Source: Paraescarpia echinospica (lineage: Eukaryota; Annelida; Polychaeta; Sabellida; Siboglinidae). Taken from it: a DNA stretch of 64,000 nucleotides. A program made the position numbers and the translations under genes. This document shows, in pieces, positions 1-12,431 of the stretch. Location: contig CM034531.1 of the NCBI GenBank assembly GCA_020002185.1, positions 70,806,049 through 70,870,048 of the forward strand, read 5' to 3'. The notes beneath the pieces were generated by a model that saw only the letters and a list, made by a program, of their open reading frames with translations, was not told the DNA's origin and made no database searches. The first letter of the stretch is position 1, and each line of letters starts with the position of its first letter.

Positions 1-479
1 GGGACACCGCCGGCCAACTTCCTCTTCAGATCCCTACTGCCTGCTAGGGAAGCCACAGTCCCTCCACGATACCAGTGGAAGGCTATCTGGCAATCTACAC
101 GCTCGCACGTGCTCGGATAAAATTCTTTCACCTACCCGCAACTACAACACATAAAATAACCCGAACAGAACCTAAACTTGATCAATATTACACGAACACA
201 CTCATCTAGCATACAGCACAACTACATTCTAACTACATAAATCGAAATCCAAATAAGCTGAATAAACGCTGTGAATACTCCCCAATAATTTTGAATGAAT
301 GAGGTCGATCCCGCTGCTGCTATTGCTTAAATACTGGTGTCTAACGCGCATGCGCGTGTCGCATAGCCTCGTAACCAAACATGTTATGAACCAATAGCTA
401 CGCTGCATGTGTTGTTACTTCCACATAAAACGCAGTATGTCCCCGTTGTTTACATACATTCATTTGTTCCTACATAAAC
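1..479. other. Unassigned leading sequence
   Basis: No supported gene or repeat was recognised. The LINE remnant to the right loses recognisable coding sense at about position 480. Confidence 0.4.
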
Positions 480-1883
480 AGTGTTAGCGTTTAACAGACT
501 CAAGACAAGTATAGTTGGTAGCGGATCAAGCTCACAGGACTTATTTGGAGATGCCATAATTATTTGTTTCACCTCATCAACTGTCGTAGGTGTGAAAGAA
601 GAAAGCAGATACTTTATTTTTTGGAATTTCAACGTTAACATGATTCAAAGATTGGTTCAGACATGAAGAACGAATAAAGTTAATTGTATCCTTAAAATAA
701 TTAGAAAATATATCACACATAGATTTTAGTCACTCTATTTTGGTAGTGACGGAGCAGGCAAGTTTATTTATACAACTCCACAACTGACGAGAATGTTCCG
801 AATTATTTGATACCATAATTGTAAAATAATTTGATTTTGCTTGTGCCATTTGTCTATTACAATAGTGACATTATTTCGTATAACGTGATCTATCCAATGG
901 GGAACAAGGTTTACGCTAAACGCGTTCAAGGTAACGACGGCGACTTTAAAACTGTAAAATTTCAGGTGTCATCCACAGGGAAGGTACTTTCTGTAAAACA
1001 AATCTGTAGGCAATGGGAGCATGTTTCTCAAGTAAAGGTTTAACACAGAACAATATTGTCCATGCACGTGATCATTTGCCGGATTTATAAACAGATCAGA
1101 TTCCAGAATATAATTATTAAAAGTAATAATGACAATTTTATGTATGTGTCTAAATGAAATCTTCTTTTTGGATATGGACGGAGTTGTAAAAATGTTAAGA
1201 CCAACAATTACTGTATGATGATCGGATAAGCCATGAGAAACTGAACGTTTATTAATAGCTTTGCATAAATAAACGAAAAAAGATCAAGCCAAGGGCCATG
1301 AATGTATGTAGAAAAAGAAACATGCTGTGTTAAATAAAATGAGGTCAGTATATCACAGAAAGAAGTGGTTATTGCTGTAGGTGCATCCAGATGAAGATTA
1401 AAATCACCAAATATATATAAATCTGAATGCAATACGGTCAGGTTATCAATAAAATCTTCAAAGAAATTAACTGGGTGTCCTGGCAGATTAAATAGGCTGA
1501 AAAACAAGAATAAGAAATTTCAACACACATTGACTCCAAGCTGGAATATATGAAGGGACCGAATGTACATTAATTTTTAAATGATCCGATAAGAGGAAAC
1601 CCACTCCATCACCTTTCCGAACTAAATGTGGTTGGTGAAGGAACGAATATCCTGGTGGCGTTATATCAGCAACACATGTCTCAGTATCGTTTGGTTTCAA
1701 CCAAATTTCCGTGACAGCAAGAATATTTTTTTTAGAAAATACCAAATCACACAAAGATGCTGTCTTGGGAAATAGTACACCAAAATAACCAGAACTTAAT
1801 GGTTTGCATATAGAAAAGTCATTGTTTCTTATAGCAAATGAACTGAGCAAGAAGAAAACATTCAGTAGAAATAATAGCCACAT
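480..1883 (-). pseudogene. LINE (CR1/L2-like) endonuclease-RT remnant
   Basis: On the minus strand, 1488-1883 encodes part of an APE-type endonuclease (ILAVTEIWLKPNDTET, then GDGVGFLLSD). The next segment, 1208-1507, continues the domain with GDFNLHLD and HGPWLDLF, the signatures that surround the catalytic Asp/Asn in non-LTR retrotransposons. After several frame breaks, 450-641 carries FTPTTVDEVKQIIMASPNK, which normally sits just before the reverse transcriptase fingers. The RT core itself is absent, so this is a dead, 3'-truncated copy. It is a different family from the four related LINE copies further right. The family call rests on motif recognition only. Confidence 0.8.
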
Positions 1884-2675
1884 AATTATTATACACTAAA
1901 TCGCATTTATTTGGAATATTTAAAACAAATCTACATTAAAGTTGCTTAATTAATTCAAAACATTGTTGTTGTGATGGACTAACGTATCTACCCCAATGAC
2001 CAACAATCAGCAGCGATCGATACTAACAAACATAGCCGACATATGTGTTTGAAAACATCCCCCTCCTAGCCAAAGCGTCCGCGTTTTAAGGGGCCCCTCA
2101 ACTACGCCCAACAATCTCCCGGCATGCACCGCGCTCCCACGGTTACCAGGTCATCACATACGTTAACCCTAAACAAAAACACCACTCGCCGCACTGACAC
2201 AAGAAAACAACAAAACCTCATTGGTCAAATATTTCCCGCTTCTTTTTTTCACGCCTTCTGATCAATAATGGGTCTGTTCCTGGAACATGAACTTCAAAGG
2301 AGCCTCGTGGGTAGGACGAGTTGGTTGGTGGATGACCGCCTCTTAGCGGGTGCGTGCGTGCGTGTGTTTAAAGGTCGGACGACCTGGTGGACGGCTAATG
2401 ACCGCCTCTTGTCGAGTATATGATCGTGTGTGTGTACGTGTGCATATTAAAAAAACGAACAAAACACGGTAGTATACGAGTGCACACGTATTTTTTTTGA
2501 CCAAAGATACAAGCGGTGACATGATAAACGTGATTTGCGCGTGTTTACCACAACGTCAGCAGTCGTGAGCTTACGGGTGTTGACAACCGCGCCATCTGCA
2601 CGATCGATGATGATACAATAAAACACGGTGCCGATGAATACCGAAACACGTCACAAGCAAATATATGACCAAACT
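1884..2675. other. Intergenic, no gene seen
   Basis: There is no coherent coding frame. Two similar stretches around 2325-2350 and 2385-2410 share the string gaccgcctctt and are followed by short GT/GC-rich runs. Confidence 0.4.
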
Positions 2676-2839
2676 AGTGTCGTCTACGACGACGCAGTGC
2701 CGCTTGAAACGGTATTGTAAAGGGCATAGATCTCTTGCTCCAAAAACTACTGCTTGACGGCTCGTTTCGGTACTAGGGTCGCTTGGTGCAAGGCGTCGAC
2801 GCCGCTGTAACTCCCCACGTGTTTCGGGACGAACACGGC
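2676..2839 (-). pseudogene. Polinton integrase N-terminal remnant
   Basis: The minus strand reads AVFVPKHVGSYSGVDALHQA, matching AYFDPKRAGSYGGVDAFHRA of the integrase at 27.9 kb. It continues past a TAG and a frameshift to YRFKRHCVVVDD (intact: RRFKRRCVIVGG). The DDE catalytic core is missing because homology stops at about 2676. Confidence 0.75.
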
Positions 2840-3009
2840 TTAGTACATTGCGTTGTCGACCTCCCATGACGTGTCGTTGCGTACGATGAGCCCTCCGTTA
2901 CACCAGGAGGAGGATGACAGCCTAATAAATTGCATATTAACAAAAAGAACCCAACTGCTGCTGATGATGATGCTGCTGCTACAACGACTATCGCTCGATC
3001 ACACTTCAT
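2840..3009 (-). pseudogene. Remnant of the small Polinton membrane protein
   Basis: From the ATG at 3009 a hydrophobic N-terminal stretch (RAIVVVAAASSSAAV, then GFFLLIC) is followed, after one frameshift, by SSSSWCNGGLIVRNDTS and a stop. The 56-aa ORF at 27789-27959 has the same plan: Arg-rich start, one hydrophobic segment, four serines, a Trp-Cys pair, GGLVVRN. Conservation of the tail motif in a diverged copy argues that this tiny overlapping ORF is a real gene of the element. Confidence 0.65.
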
Positions 3010-3045
3010 AGCTCCCTATAAACCAGTCGAGCGGTTCACCTCTCT

Positions 3046-3255
3046 TTAATAGTCCTCGCACCGAAGGCCGAGTGTTTCGTTGCCGACGAGTTCCATGGGG
3101 AAGTTCAGACGTCTGATATGACGCGCGAACGCTTCCCAACCCACAGGTGGAGTCGTCTTCCTTTTTTCAGGATCTTTTACAAGATCCACCATGTTACCAC
3201 ACCTCATAGGACCTGCTACAATACACGTAAAAGGATGATTCAAAGACGTATTCAT
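3046..3255 (-). pseudogene. ATPase start fused by deletion to end of 217-aa protein
   Basis: This 69-codon frame starts with the pre-Walker A sequence of the packaging ATPase (HPFTCIVAGPMRCG; the intact copy has GPTGCGKT). At residue ~21 it jumps to NMVDLVKDPEKRKTTPPVGW and then MELVGNETLG, the C-terminal part of the 217-aa protein at 27123-27776. An internal deletion of about 1.4 kb relative to the intact copy explains the join. The Walker A lysine is lost, so no ATPase function is expected. Confidence 0.8.
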
Positions 3256-3264
3256 ACCGGCGAG

Positions 3265-3656
3265 GTACGAAACCCCGTTTTAGCTTCTGCATGTATCACG
3301 CACCTCCATCAATAACTTTCCGAGCATGTTTCGACTTTTTACCGCCGTAGCCGACCCCAAAAATCTTCTTTGGACGGTACCCACTCGATCAGTTCAACGT
3401 TTCCAGTAGCCACCAAGCCCTCTCTCAACTCATTCAAGGTCGTGAACTTTGTCATCAAGAAGTACCGCATACAGTTGACACGGTTAGCGTCCCACTCGGA
3501 TGCTTTACTCGTCTTCCTTATGGCTCTACTACTCCATTTTACCATGCACGCTGACCTTTCCTCTTGGATACTTTCCGCGCATTCGGCGTCTTCATTAAAC
3601 AACGCATTTCTATACTGATAATCGTTTTCAACTGACTTAAACACCCGACCGCACAT
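3265..3656 (-). pseudogene. NADAR-domain protein remnant
   Basis: The open stretch 3339-3656 reads VFKSVENDYQYRNALF, then EWDANRVNCMRYFLMTKF, then LVATGNVELIEWVPSKEDFW. It aligns throughout with the intact NADAR gene at 25637-26077. After the FWG motif the frame breaks. The family's C-terminal motif (NMLGKLLMEVR) continues in another frame down to about 3265. The first ~25 residues of the intact protein (the SNYYPC region) are not recognisable here. It is disabled, but it shows that the NADAR gene belongs to this element lineage and was not a one-off capture. Confidence 0.8.
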
Positions 3657-3690
3657 TTCGATTCGGCACCTTTGATAGACTTATGAGTGG

Positions 3691-4400
3691 TTCTTTGTAG
3701 GTCAATATGTCAAACTATGACATGACTGATGGGTTAGACTATAACATTTATGCATAAGGGGTCCAACGTCAGCACGTTCAAACGACAAACATCTAGAAAA
3801 ATCTAACGTTCTACAAATATGAAACACGAAACAACTGACATACAAGACGAAATACCACTCAAAGAAGCAAAATCGACACGTTCAAGAGACAAACATCTAG
3901 GCAAAATATCATATTTTCAACAGACATACAAGGCTAAACAACCACAAAACAGCAATGTCAATACGTTCAATAGATAAACATGTTACTTATACGAACTGGT
4001 CACCCCCAAACTCACACGTAAAGTCACCAGGTGGCGCTTCTTGGTAGGTCAACTGGTCAAACTATGACATGAATGATGAGTAAGACTATAACATTTATGA
4101 ACACGAGGTCCAAAGTCAGCACGTTCAAAAGACAAACATCTAGACAAATCTAACGTTCAACAGATATGAAACATGAAACAACTGACATACAAGAAGAAAT
4201 ACCATTCAAAGAAGCAAAATCGACACGTTCAAGAGGCAAACATCTAGAAAAAAATCATATTTTCAACTGACATACAATACTAAACACCCACAAACCAGCA
4301 AAATGAATACGTTCAATGGACAAACATGTTACTTATACGAAATGGTCACCCACAAACTGACAAGTAACGTCACTAGGTGGCGCTTCTTGGTAGGGACGTT
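3691..4400. repeat. Tandem satellite, ~347-bp monomer
   Basis: Two monomers and the start of a third lie head to tail. The anchor actatgacat occurs at 3714 and 4061, and gtggcgcttc at 4031 and 4377. Inside each monomer the theme cgttcaa-agacaaacatctag recurs at roughly 100-bp intervals, so the monomer itself grew from shorter subunits. It starts almost at the edge of the decayed Polinton copy. Confidence 0.85.
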
Positions 4401-5860
4401 AAACAACCCTTCATTAAAAAAATTGAAACAAATGTGAAAAAAATGAGAATAAAATGTAAAAAATACAGGCATCCACCACTTATAACATTACATGAACACG
4501 TGCAAACGCTAAGAGGTCCACCACCCCATACCACTCGCTGGGCGATAACTAAGGATGTCACGTCACCGGAAGTGAGTCAACAGTCGCTAGAGGGCGTTAA
4601 GCTAACTGGAAATGAGTCAGCATTTCATAATCCCTGAATTTCTTGGCGCCTGATTTGCTTATTCGGATGGCCACTATAACTACTTTGGTATATACGCAAT
4701 GCCACATAACTTGTACATTATATATGGCAGATTATTAAATAGTAACATGACATTTAACACGTCATGGCTTAGACAGGTAGAACAAATACGCGACGAGTTT
4801 CAGTCAAATAAACACTCTTTTGAGAAGGAAAATCACAAACCATGTTAGCGAACATGTGATATACAATATGTTGTCTTTTTGGTTAATGATCAAATATATT
4901 AGAAAGGACACGTTATGGTCAAGACATTCCAGTATGTCAGATGTAAAAAGATATGTCAAATCATTTATGTACTGCAGTGGTAGTGACTGCCAAATATTGA
5001 GGGGGTACATAGCAAACGTATAAAGATATTCGTTTTATTGCATAGACCTATTCTTGGAAATTGAAAGCTGGGGACAAGAAAATACAAGTTACTGTAAAAT
5101 GACTCATATTCATTAACGTATATTAAACTTATATTAACCAAATGTTTTTATATTACTCATTTCGTTTCCTGGTTATCTGTACTCATTGGTTGCCCCCTCC
5201 AAAAAGTGTAATGGCTACAGTACCGTAGACTGTAAACAGGACGGGGTAGGCCCACTACATATTATATTTGTATAATAATATAATAGTATTTATTTTTCTA
5301 TGCAGCAATACAAAATATTGCCATGCTATGTGATCATGAACTAGAAAAGTACTGATTTAATTTATCATTGCTATTTTGGCAGGACAAAATGGTATCAGAT
5401 TTATATAACGGGACAGACTAGGTTTTCTACGGATTTTCTTTTGTTAACAAAACACGAACGTTGCAGCACCCCCTTCTTGGAGTAACTTCGGTGACTTACT
5501 TGCTGGCATAGACGGCAGGAGGAAGATGTGAAGGAAAGTAAATACCGTCTCTTCTTCAAAGTCGACAACTACCTCAGGATAATCCATCTCATCACGTGGC
5601 ATACAATTATCGTCTAATCGGCCATCGGTAACTTGATGTGACATTTCACCTGTTATTGTTCTCACAATTTTGTTTAGAGCTAGGTTCCTACAGTGAAACC
5701 CTACAACAGAATTTGGTATACCCAGAAAATTACGTGGTTGCATTCTTTATTAGTCAACACTGGAAAAACTTGCTTTCTTTTATTTTCCTTCACATGTTTT
5801 CTACTCCGGAATAGTTAGAGCTCGAACTTTACTCACATACTGCAATCCTGATTAACTTAT
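4401..5860. other. Intergenic AT-rich DNA
   Basis: No coding frame, splice-bounded exon or repeat that I can support was seen. Confidence 0.4.
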
Positions 5861-6497
5861 GCCCGGCATACACGTCACGACGCGACTAGGTTTTAGAGTC
5901 TTAAACTCGTCTCTGACGATTTGTTGTGTATGCCCCCCTTGCGACGCGACGCTTGTCTTGAGGGCAGCCTTTATATAATCTTTATCGCGTCGTAGAATAG
6001 CAAACATGTTTGATAGTAAAGAAAAATCATCGCATGTAAAACGTCGCGTCGTGACGTGTATACAGGTAAACACAACTCGTCGCAGACAAATAGTCGCCGA
6101 GGAGTCGCGTTGTGACGTGTATGCGGTGCGAGATGCGTCTGTGAGCGTCGGCGACGTATGCATTTGCATTCCGAAATGTTTGAGGCACTTAGCCAATCAG
6201 GAGCTTCCTAAAAGTCATGGGAATGTCCCTAAACATGGAGAAAACATCATAGGTGGCAATCAAATGCCTTAAGGTGTCAGTATAAACTAAGTCCTCTAAG
6301 TAATTGAACACATCCATGTCCATCATGAGGAGCTCACGAAATTAAACTAGGTTGTTAAACTTAAAGGCACCTTTTTCGTCGTGCCTTAACGCGTCGTGGC
6401 ATGACTCCCTTTAGGGGTCATACACGTCACGACGCGACAAATCGTCGCAAACAAATAGCCGCAAACAAATCGTCGCGTCGTGATGTGTATGCCGGGC
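5861..6497. mobile_element. MITE with gcccggcatacacgtcacga termini
   Basis: The left end starts gcccggcatacacgtcacga, and the right end finishes with its near-perfect inverse (gtgatgtgtatgccgggc). Variants of the terminal motif recur inside in both orientations, near 6040-6062, 6108-6124 and 6420-6445. The element has no transposase. A clear target-site duplication is not visible, so the superfamily is open. Confidence 0.75.
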
Positions 6498-9172
6498 TTT
6501 AAATATATTAACAAGTCAAATAAACTTTCACTAAATTTGAAATAAAATTACAATAAGGGAATTTTGTTTGAAACACATAAATCAATACCTCATTAAGTCT
6601 TAAAATGTCACCAAATAATTACAACAGCGACATCAGCTGCTGCAACAACAACACCAGGAGCACTTTCACTTTTCAGCTTTGGTATCGATATTCAACAACA
6701 CTAAAGTCTAAACAAGCAGCCTTAACTATAGTCTAGACTATACCGGTTAGTCCATAAACCATATTAATATAGCTGTACCGTGTACGTGTAATTATATGAT
6801 ACATCATCATATAATAATTTTGTCGACGTAGTCGTAGCCGTAGAGTTAATGAAACATGATGTAGAGCTTACCTTCAAATTCTACCTCGTGTGAATTGTGT
6901 TCAGTTGTAATTATTAATATTAATACACTTCTCAGAAAGTACATTATTCAGTGTTGACTGTTTTAATCACGACAATATTAATACAAAATTTCGCTTTGCC
7001 TTCTCTTCTGCTTCAACTCGAGTTCAACTTCGTCTTCGGCTTCCGCACGGAAGTACCGGTATTAATTTACCCCAGCGACTTGTTAAACGCTATAGTGCCG
7101 CTATAAAAACCTATTGAACCGTGACTGTTTGCTGCGTTTGCGTCGTGAACGGTGATCTATTTCGGAATGAATATTATATCTATGAAAACTTGAATTAGAG
7201 AAATGAGTGTAAACATGTATGCCAACATATATCAACATAAGACATCACTTATGTCACGCAAGTTTGTATTCCCACAAACGAACGAGCTAATCGGCCAACA
7301 TCATGATTAATAGTATTTAAAATGTCGTTTGACGGTGGCTCGGTGGGGAACATATTCTGTCGGTGTTTTTGTAATTATTATTTGCTTTTTAAATGCTCAA
7401 GTATTTTGTCTGGCTGACATCACATTTGGACTAAATCAACAACAAACCTATAGTTTCTCGCTTATTAAAAAATTTCATATTGGTAAAATCAAACTTGCTT
7501 AAAATAAGATTATTTACATATATATCTCACCACAAACCATATTGTTTTATATTCTTTATTTGAATTGTGATAAAAGTAACGCCAACCATGTCATCAGTGC
7601 ACAAGTGTGAATGAGAACATACAGCGGATATAATCATATGTTACACATTGTATGCGCACGGAAAGAACGGTATTAAAAAAGTGATACGTCGTCCTTTCTC
7701 CAAAATGCTGCGTTGTAATAACAAAATATCGACGACATGAACAACATATGTTTTCGATGAATGACAGTGTTCATGTAATAATGTTTAAATGGAAAGAGAA
7801 CGAAAAGCAGTGTTGGGCAAGATGCAAACGAAACACGATCACGGATCAACATTGACAACAACTGAACAAGTTACAACTGGTCTCAAGTCAAGACTGAAAA
7901 CCCGTCAGTGACAGTGGACGATGGCTTAGCTTTTTAGGCTAAGCCAGTCTTAGGCTTAGCGGTCGAAATGATCGCTTCTAGTAAAACATTGATGCTGGGT
8001 GTAAATCCAGTACTTCCGTGCGATCGAAGCTAATTAGAACAGTGATGTACTTACTGATTACTGAATAGTTTATTAATAATAATAGTTACTCGTGCAAGAG
8101 ATACGCAACAAACTTCAAGTTCAACCTTAGCCTGGCTCAGGTACGGTATTTAATATTTATAATTGGCCTTGCCATCAAATGACCTATCGCCCAGTAAAAA
8201 GTCCGTCAAACCATCAAAAATGGATGCCGAACACGTGGCGCGTTCGAGCATTATCTAACGGATGAATTTGTTCGGGTTTTTTGTTCGGCATGAAATAAAA
8301 CAGTAGGACGCATGATTTTTACTCCAAGCAGCATACGAAGGGTGGCAGCGCCAATGCCATTGGTAATGGCAATGCCATGGCAACGCATCACATCGGTATT
8401 GTTTTGGACAAAATCAAACTATTTCGTTGTAATCGCCACAAGCAAGTTATCGAATGCCCCCGTGATGTTATATACATGAAATGCGTTCCGTCTAGAGACT
8501 ATAGCTAGATATCATATGATATAGCATTATAGGCATAGGCACAGTGATTGAGATTTGAGTGTTTGGAGCTTCTCTCCTCTCCGCTGTCTCGGCTCAACTG
8601 GTGAGATTGAAAGACGGGGGTGCTGTTGAAAATGTTTCGTCGCTGCACAGCCGTAAGTTCTTCTCGATTGCTGTCTCTGCGCTGTGCCTATATGCATTTT
8701 GATACACAAAGCTATCAGATGCACACATCCATTTGAAACACGAAGTGATGTACAACTTTCCAGTAGGTGTCGCACAAAACAGAATGGGGCAGAACTTAGA
8801 CTTAGTCAGGCACCATCTTATGTCAGGTGACCCATTGTCCAATTAATGGCACTGTTGAATAGAGCTCTTCAATTTCCTCTTTTCATCAGCTCGGCTATTT
8901 CCAATGTTCTTGCAAATAAACAAAGTTGAATTTAGTAAACTGAGCCTAAATATGAGTTAACTAATTCAACACTGTGCAGATTAATTCAGTTTAGATATTA
9001 GATTATGGAACTTAGCACCAAGTGTACAGCTGGCTAAATGGAAAAGAAATACAACAGAACATTGTTATAACTTATGGCTTATGCTGATTCAGTCGGACTA
9101 AAATCCCAATCCATTACTTTGGCCAACCTTTAATTTGCTTTTACATAATTACCTGTATGCATTGGTCATATA
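6498..9172. other. Intergenic AT-rich DNA
   Basis: No gene was recognised. Short local repeats include the ggcttag iterations near 7922-7962 and a stretch at ~8609-8640 that resembles pieces near 17400 and 38115 (cgggtgtgctgttg-type motif), probably dispersed repeat debris. Confidence 0.35.
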
Positions 9173-9356
9173 CAGTGCACTCCAGATAACTCGAACTGTC
9201 ATAAGTTGATTTTCGCTAAGTTGAGTCAATCTTTTCCTCGGTCCTGGGCAAAGGTCCCAATAAGGGGACCTTCTGATAACTTTCTTGTTATCAGAAATTC
9301 CACTTATCAGTATTGTCATGGGTCCCTGGAGGTTCAACCTTATCCAGAGTGCACTG
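9173..9356. mobile_element. Pogo/Tigger-like MITE, 184 bp
   Basis: The element begins CAGTGCACTCCAGATAA and ends with the near inverse (ttatccagagtgcactg). A TA dinucleotide flanks the left end. The right flank is CA, possibly a mutated target site. CAGT termini and TA targets are typical of pogo-type mariner relatives. There is no coding capacity. Confidence 0.65.
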
Positions 9357-10552
9357 CATGTTTTCCTTTATTCTAAATTTTAATTTGTATGTTTTTAGCG
9401 AGTACTATCGATAGCAAATGTGCTATTCACATGAAGCAGCGCAACTTGATCTGATTTATTATTACATTTTTTTTTATTCATGGACAAAAACTTATGTATA
9501 CTAGAGTACAGATCTGCCATTGTCCAAAATTCCGTGGCAACACAGTATTGTGTACTTTTTAACAAACCTAAAACTTTTACATCGAATGATGACATGCCAG
9601 CCAGGTTTACTAACAATCGTAGATGTAGCATTGGAAACAGTCCGTGGACGTACGAATCTCACGTTTTCATGTTTCGGTTGGGAAACGGGTATTTTTCAAA
9701 AACAGATGACTGGAATTTGGAAAGGCAAGACCCGTAGACACACAGTCACAGACCCAATCCGAAATATGCTCCAAGTCCCAGATTTAGGCAAAACAAAAGT
9801 AGTAGAGGTTCGACAGACTCAGTCCCAGGTGACACCGACTGCAGCCGTCGACGTCGGCATAAGTTATAATTCTACTTAATCGAAACTTTACTCTGCTGAC
9901 GGCATTGGGAAGCAGGATAAATAAACAATGCATACGCTTCCTACACTTAAAAAAAATAACTGTCAATAAACATAATATTATGTCTACAAATTGCTTATTT
10001 ATAATGCCATTGCTTGAATCAACTCACCTCGGAATCTGACATGTTGACTGTGTGTGTGACATCAACAGTGTATGTTGTGGTAGCGAACGCTTGCATGAAT
10101 ATTCATTATACTCGGGCGGCATAATTAATCATCCACGTGGCAGAAAGCTCAGTGATTCGCGTAAACACAATTGTTTGTCGGCTTTTTGAGCAGATAACAC
10201 CCAAAGTATGCATAAACATGCAAGACATAAGTAGCAGATAAAGTACTAATTGGAAATTATCACGTTTTGATACAGTATATCTCGAATGTACGTTAGCTTA
10301 TAAAGAATCGTTTTAACATTATCATGGCAATTCAACACATACCCGAAAATCTACTAGACATGTCAGTGATCACATGATAAAATGAAATGTAATTGAACTA
10401 TCAGCATTCGTACCCAAATAGCTGGCTTTAGACAGCAGTGTTTGAAAGGTCATCGGACAGCATTGGGCTATACAAATGAGGACCTGTATGCCATTGAAAT
10501 GTTTGTGATAAATTACACTGTGCGCAATCCATTTCACAGAGGACCGAATAAG
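9357..10552. other. Intergenic DNA
   Basis: Open frames near 9480-9880 show no family motif and overlap each other on both strands. I do not support any as genes. Confidence 0.35.
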
Positions 10553-12340
10553 TGTAAGGAGTAAACAGAAGGTTCGTGATAAGGTGGGACCACTAGAAAA
10601 CAACGCAGGAAACGAAATATGTGATGGGTTTCAAATGGCAGAGGCTCTGAACCAGTATTTCAGCTCAGTGTTTATTACAGAGGATATAAGTTCACTGCCA
10701 TTACCAGTTACTAAATTTGAGGGGGATGAATAAAATCAACTAGGACAGTCGTTTGTTACTCCTGAAATTATATCAAAGCAAATTAAGATGATTAAAAAAA
10801 CAAATCACCTGGAGTTGGCGCGATACCACCAAAACTGCTTAAGGAAATTGTAGACCAAATCAGTGCTCCGCTTGCTATATTCTTTAACTTGTCACTTAAA
10901 GAGGGAATCGTTCCACTAGAATGGAAAGAAGCAAACATATTTAAAAAGGGATCGTGGAGCAAGACAGATATTTACAGACCAGTGAGCTTAACATCAGTTG
11001 TATGCAAATTATTAGAAACGAGTATTATAGACCACATGGTGGAAATCCTTGTACAACACAGATTAATAAATGAATCTCAACATGGGTTCCTAAAAGCCAG
11101 GTCTTGTCTAACCAATTCTTATGTTTTTAGAAGAAATTACAAAGTGGGCAGATGATGGATCACCAGTGGATGTTGTCTTCTTAGGTTTTCAGAAAACATT
11201 TGATAAAGTGATACATCAAAGATTGATACTTAAACTAAAAGCCCATGGAATAGGGGATGGTGTGATCAGTTGGATACAAACATGGTTGACAGATAAAAGA
11301 CAGAGAGTAATAGTAGAGGGGGAAATTTCAAACTGGAAACCAGTTTTGAGTGGAGTGCCACAGGGGTCGGTGTTGGGACATATATTATTCTTGATATATT
11401 TAAATGATTTTGATGATTATGTATCGAGCAAACTACTGAAATTCGCAGACGATACAAAAGTGTTCAGAACAATTAAAACAGATGCAGATAAACACACTTT
11501 ACAAGATGATCTTGCCAAATTGGTCAAATGGTCTGAAAAATTACAAATGTTATTAAATTTTGGGAAGTGTAAATGCATCCACATACGACATGGAAATGTT
11601 AACAAAGAATACATAATGGGTGATACTTGTAAAACTGAAAAAGAAAAGAATTTAGGAGTAACAGTTAGTGCTGACATGAGAGTTTCGGAGCAATGTGGAA
11701 TTGTTGCTTCAAAGGGTAACCAAATACTAGGGCTAATTAGGAGAAATACCACATCTAAGGAGAAACAGCTAATTGTACCACTGTACAAAGTAATACTTAG
11801 GCCACATTTGGAATATTGTATACAAGCATGGACGCCATATCGTAAGAAGGGCATAGATAAGCTAGAAAGAGTGCAACGAAGAGCAACTAAGCTGATTCCT
11901 GAACTAAAACATCTTGGTTATGAAAGACGTCTATTAGAATGTGGGTTGACAACACTAGATACTAGGAGACTAAGAGGAGACCAAATAGACGTTTTTAACA
12001 TATTGAATGGTTATGAGGATATTGATAGAAATATTTTCTTCAAACTGAAAGAAGGCAGTATAACCAAAGGGCACATGCAGCATTAGTCAAGGAACAGTGT
12101 AGGTTGGATGTGAGAAAGTACCCATTCTCTCAGAAGACAATAAATGACTGGAACAAATTATCTGATGATTGTATTAATGCCAGCAATGTGGATATGTTCA
12201 AACTAAAATTGACAGCTATCTGGCGAGGGCGGGTTAAACGTAGGTGGAAAATTGTTGTGGACTATCGATAAGGCTTTCTTGTCCGCATGCCGTCTGGAGC
12301 TTAACCCTCTGGTCGGCAATCTTGTCAAATCTTGTTAAAA
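10553..12340 (+). pseudogene. CR1-like LINE copy 1 (RT part), oldest copy
   Basis: The copy is 5'-truncated. It starts in the linker after the endonuclease (VRSKQKVRDKVG) and runs through the RT. The fingers region (10889-11155) has PLEWKEANI and YRPVSLTSVVCKLLE. The palm (11121-12086) has GVPQGSVLG and FADDTKVF, so the catalytic Asp pair is present. The thumb continues to ERVQRRATKLIPEL. Frameshifts (for example at ~10730 and ~11120) and indels break it. The 3' end carries the family tail cttgttaaa. Divergence from copies 2-4 is clearly greater than among those three. Confidence 0.85.
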
Positions 12341-12431
12341 TTATTATGCAATAAAATAGTAATTACTTCAAGACAATGCATACCTGACGAAAAAGGAGTC
12401 AATGCGCTGACCACATTTCTTTCCTTTCATT

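Larger units (their letters stand above)
2676..3656 (-). mobile_element. Decayed Polinton-like copy
   Basis: Four coding remnants lie in series on the minus strand, in the same order as the better copy at 25.6-28.9 kb: NADAR, ATPase start fused to the end of the 217-aa protein, small membrane protein, and integrase N-terminus. A deletion removed most of the ATPase, the small basic protein and most of the 217-aa gene. Frameshifts and a stop are scattered through the rest. Homology ends at about 2676 inside the integrase. On the other side a satellite array begins within about 40 bp of the NADAR remnant. No terminal inverted repeat is visible. Confidence 0.85.

Noticed and set aside
9480..9879. 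Overlapping plus-strand ORFs of 85 and 119 aa
   Set aside because: Two frames over the same DNA with no domain, splice or repeat evidence.
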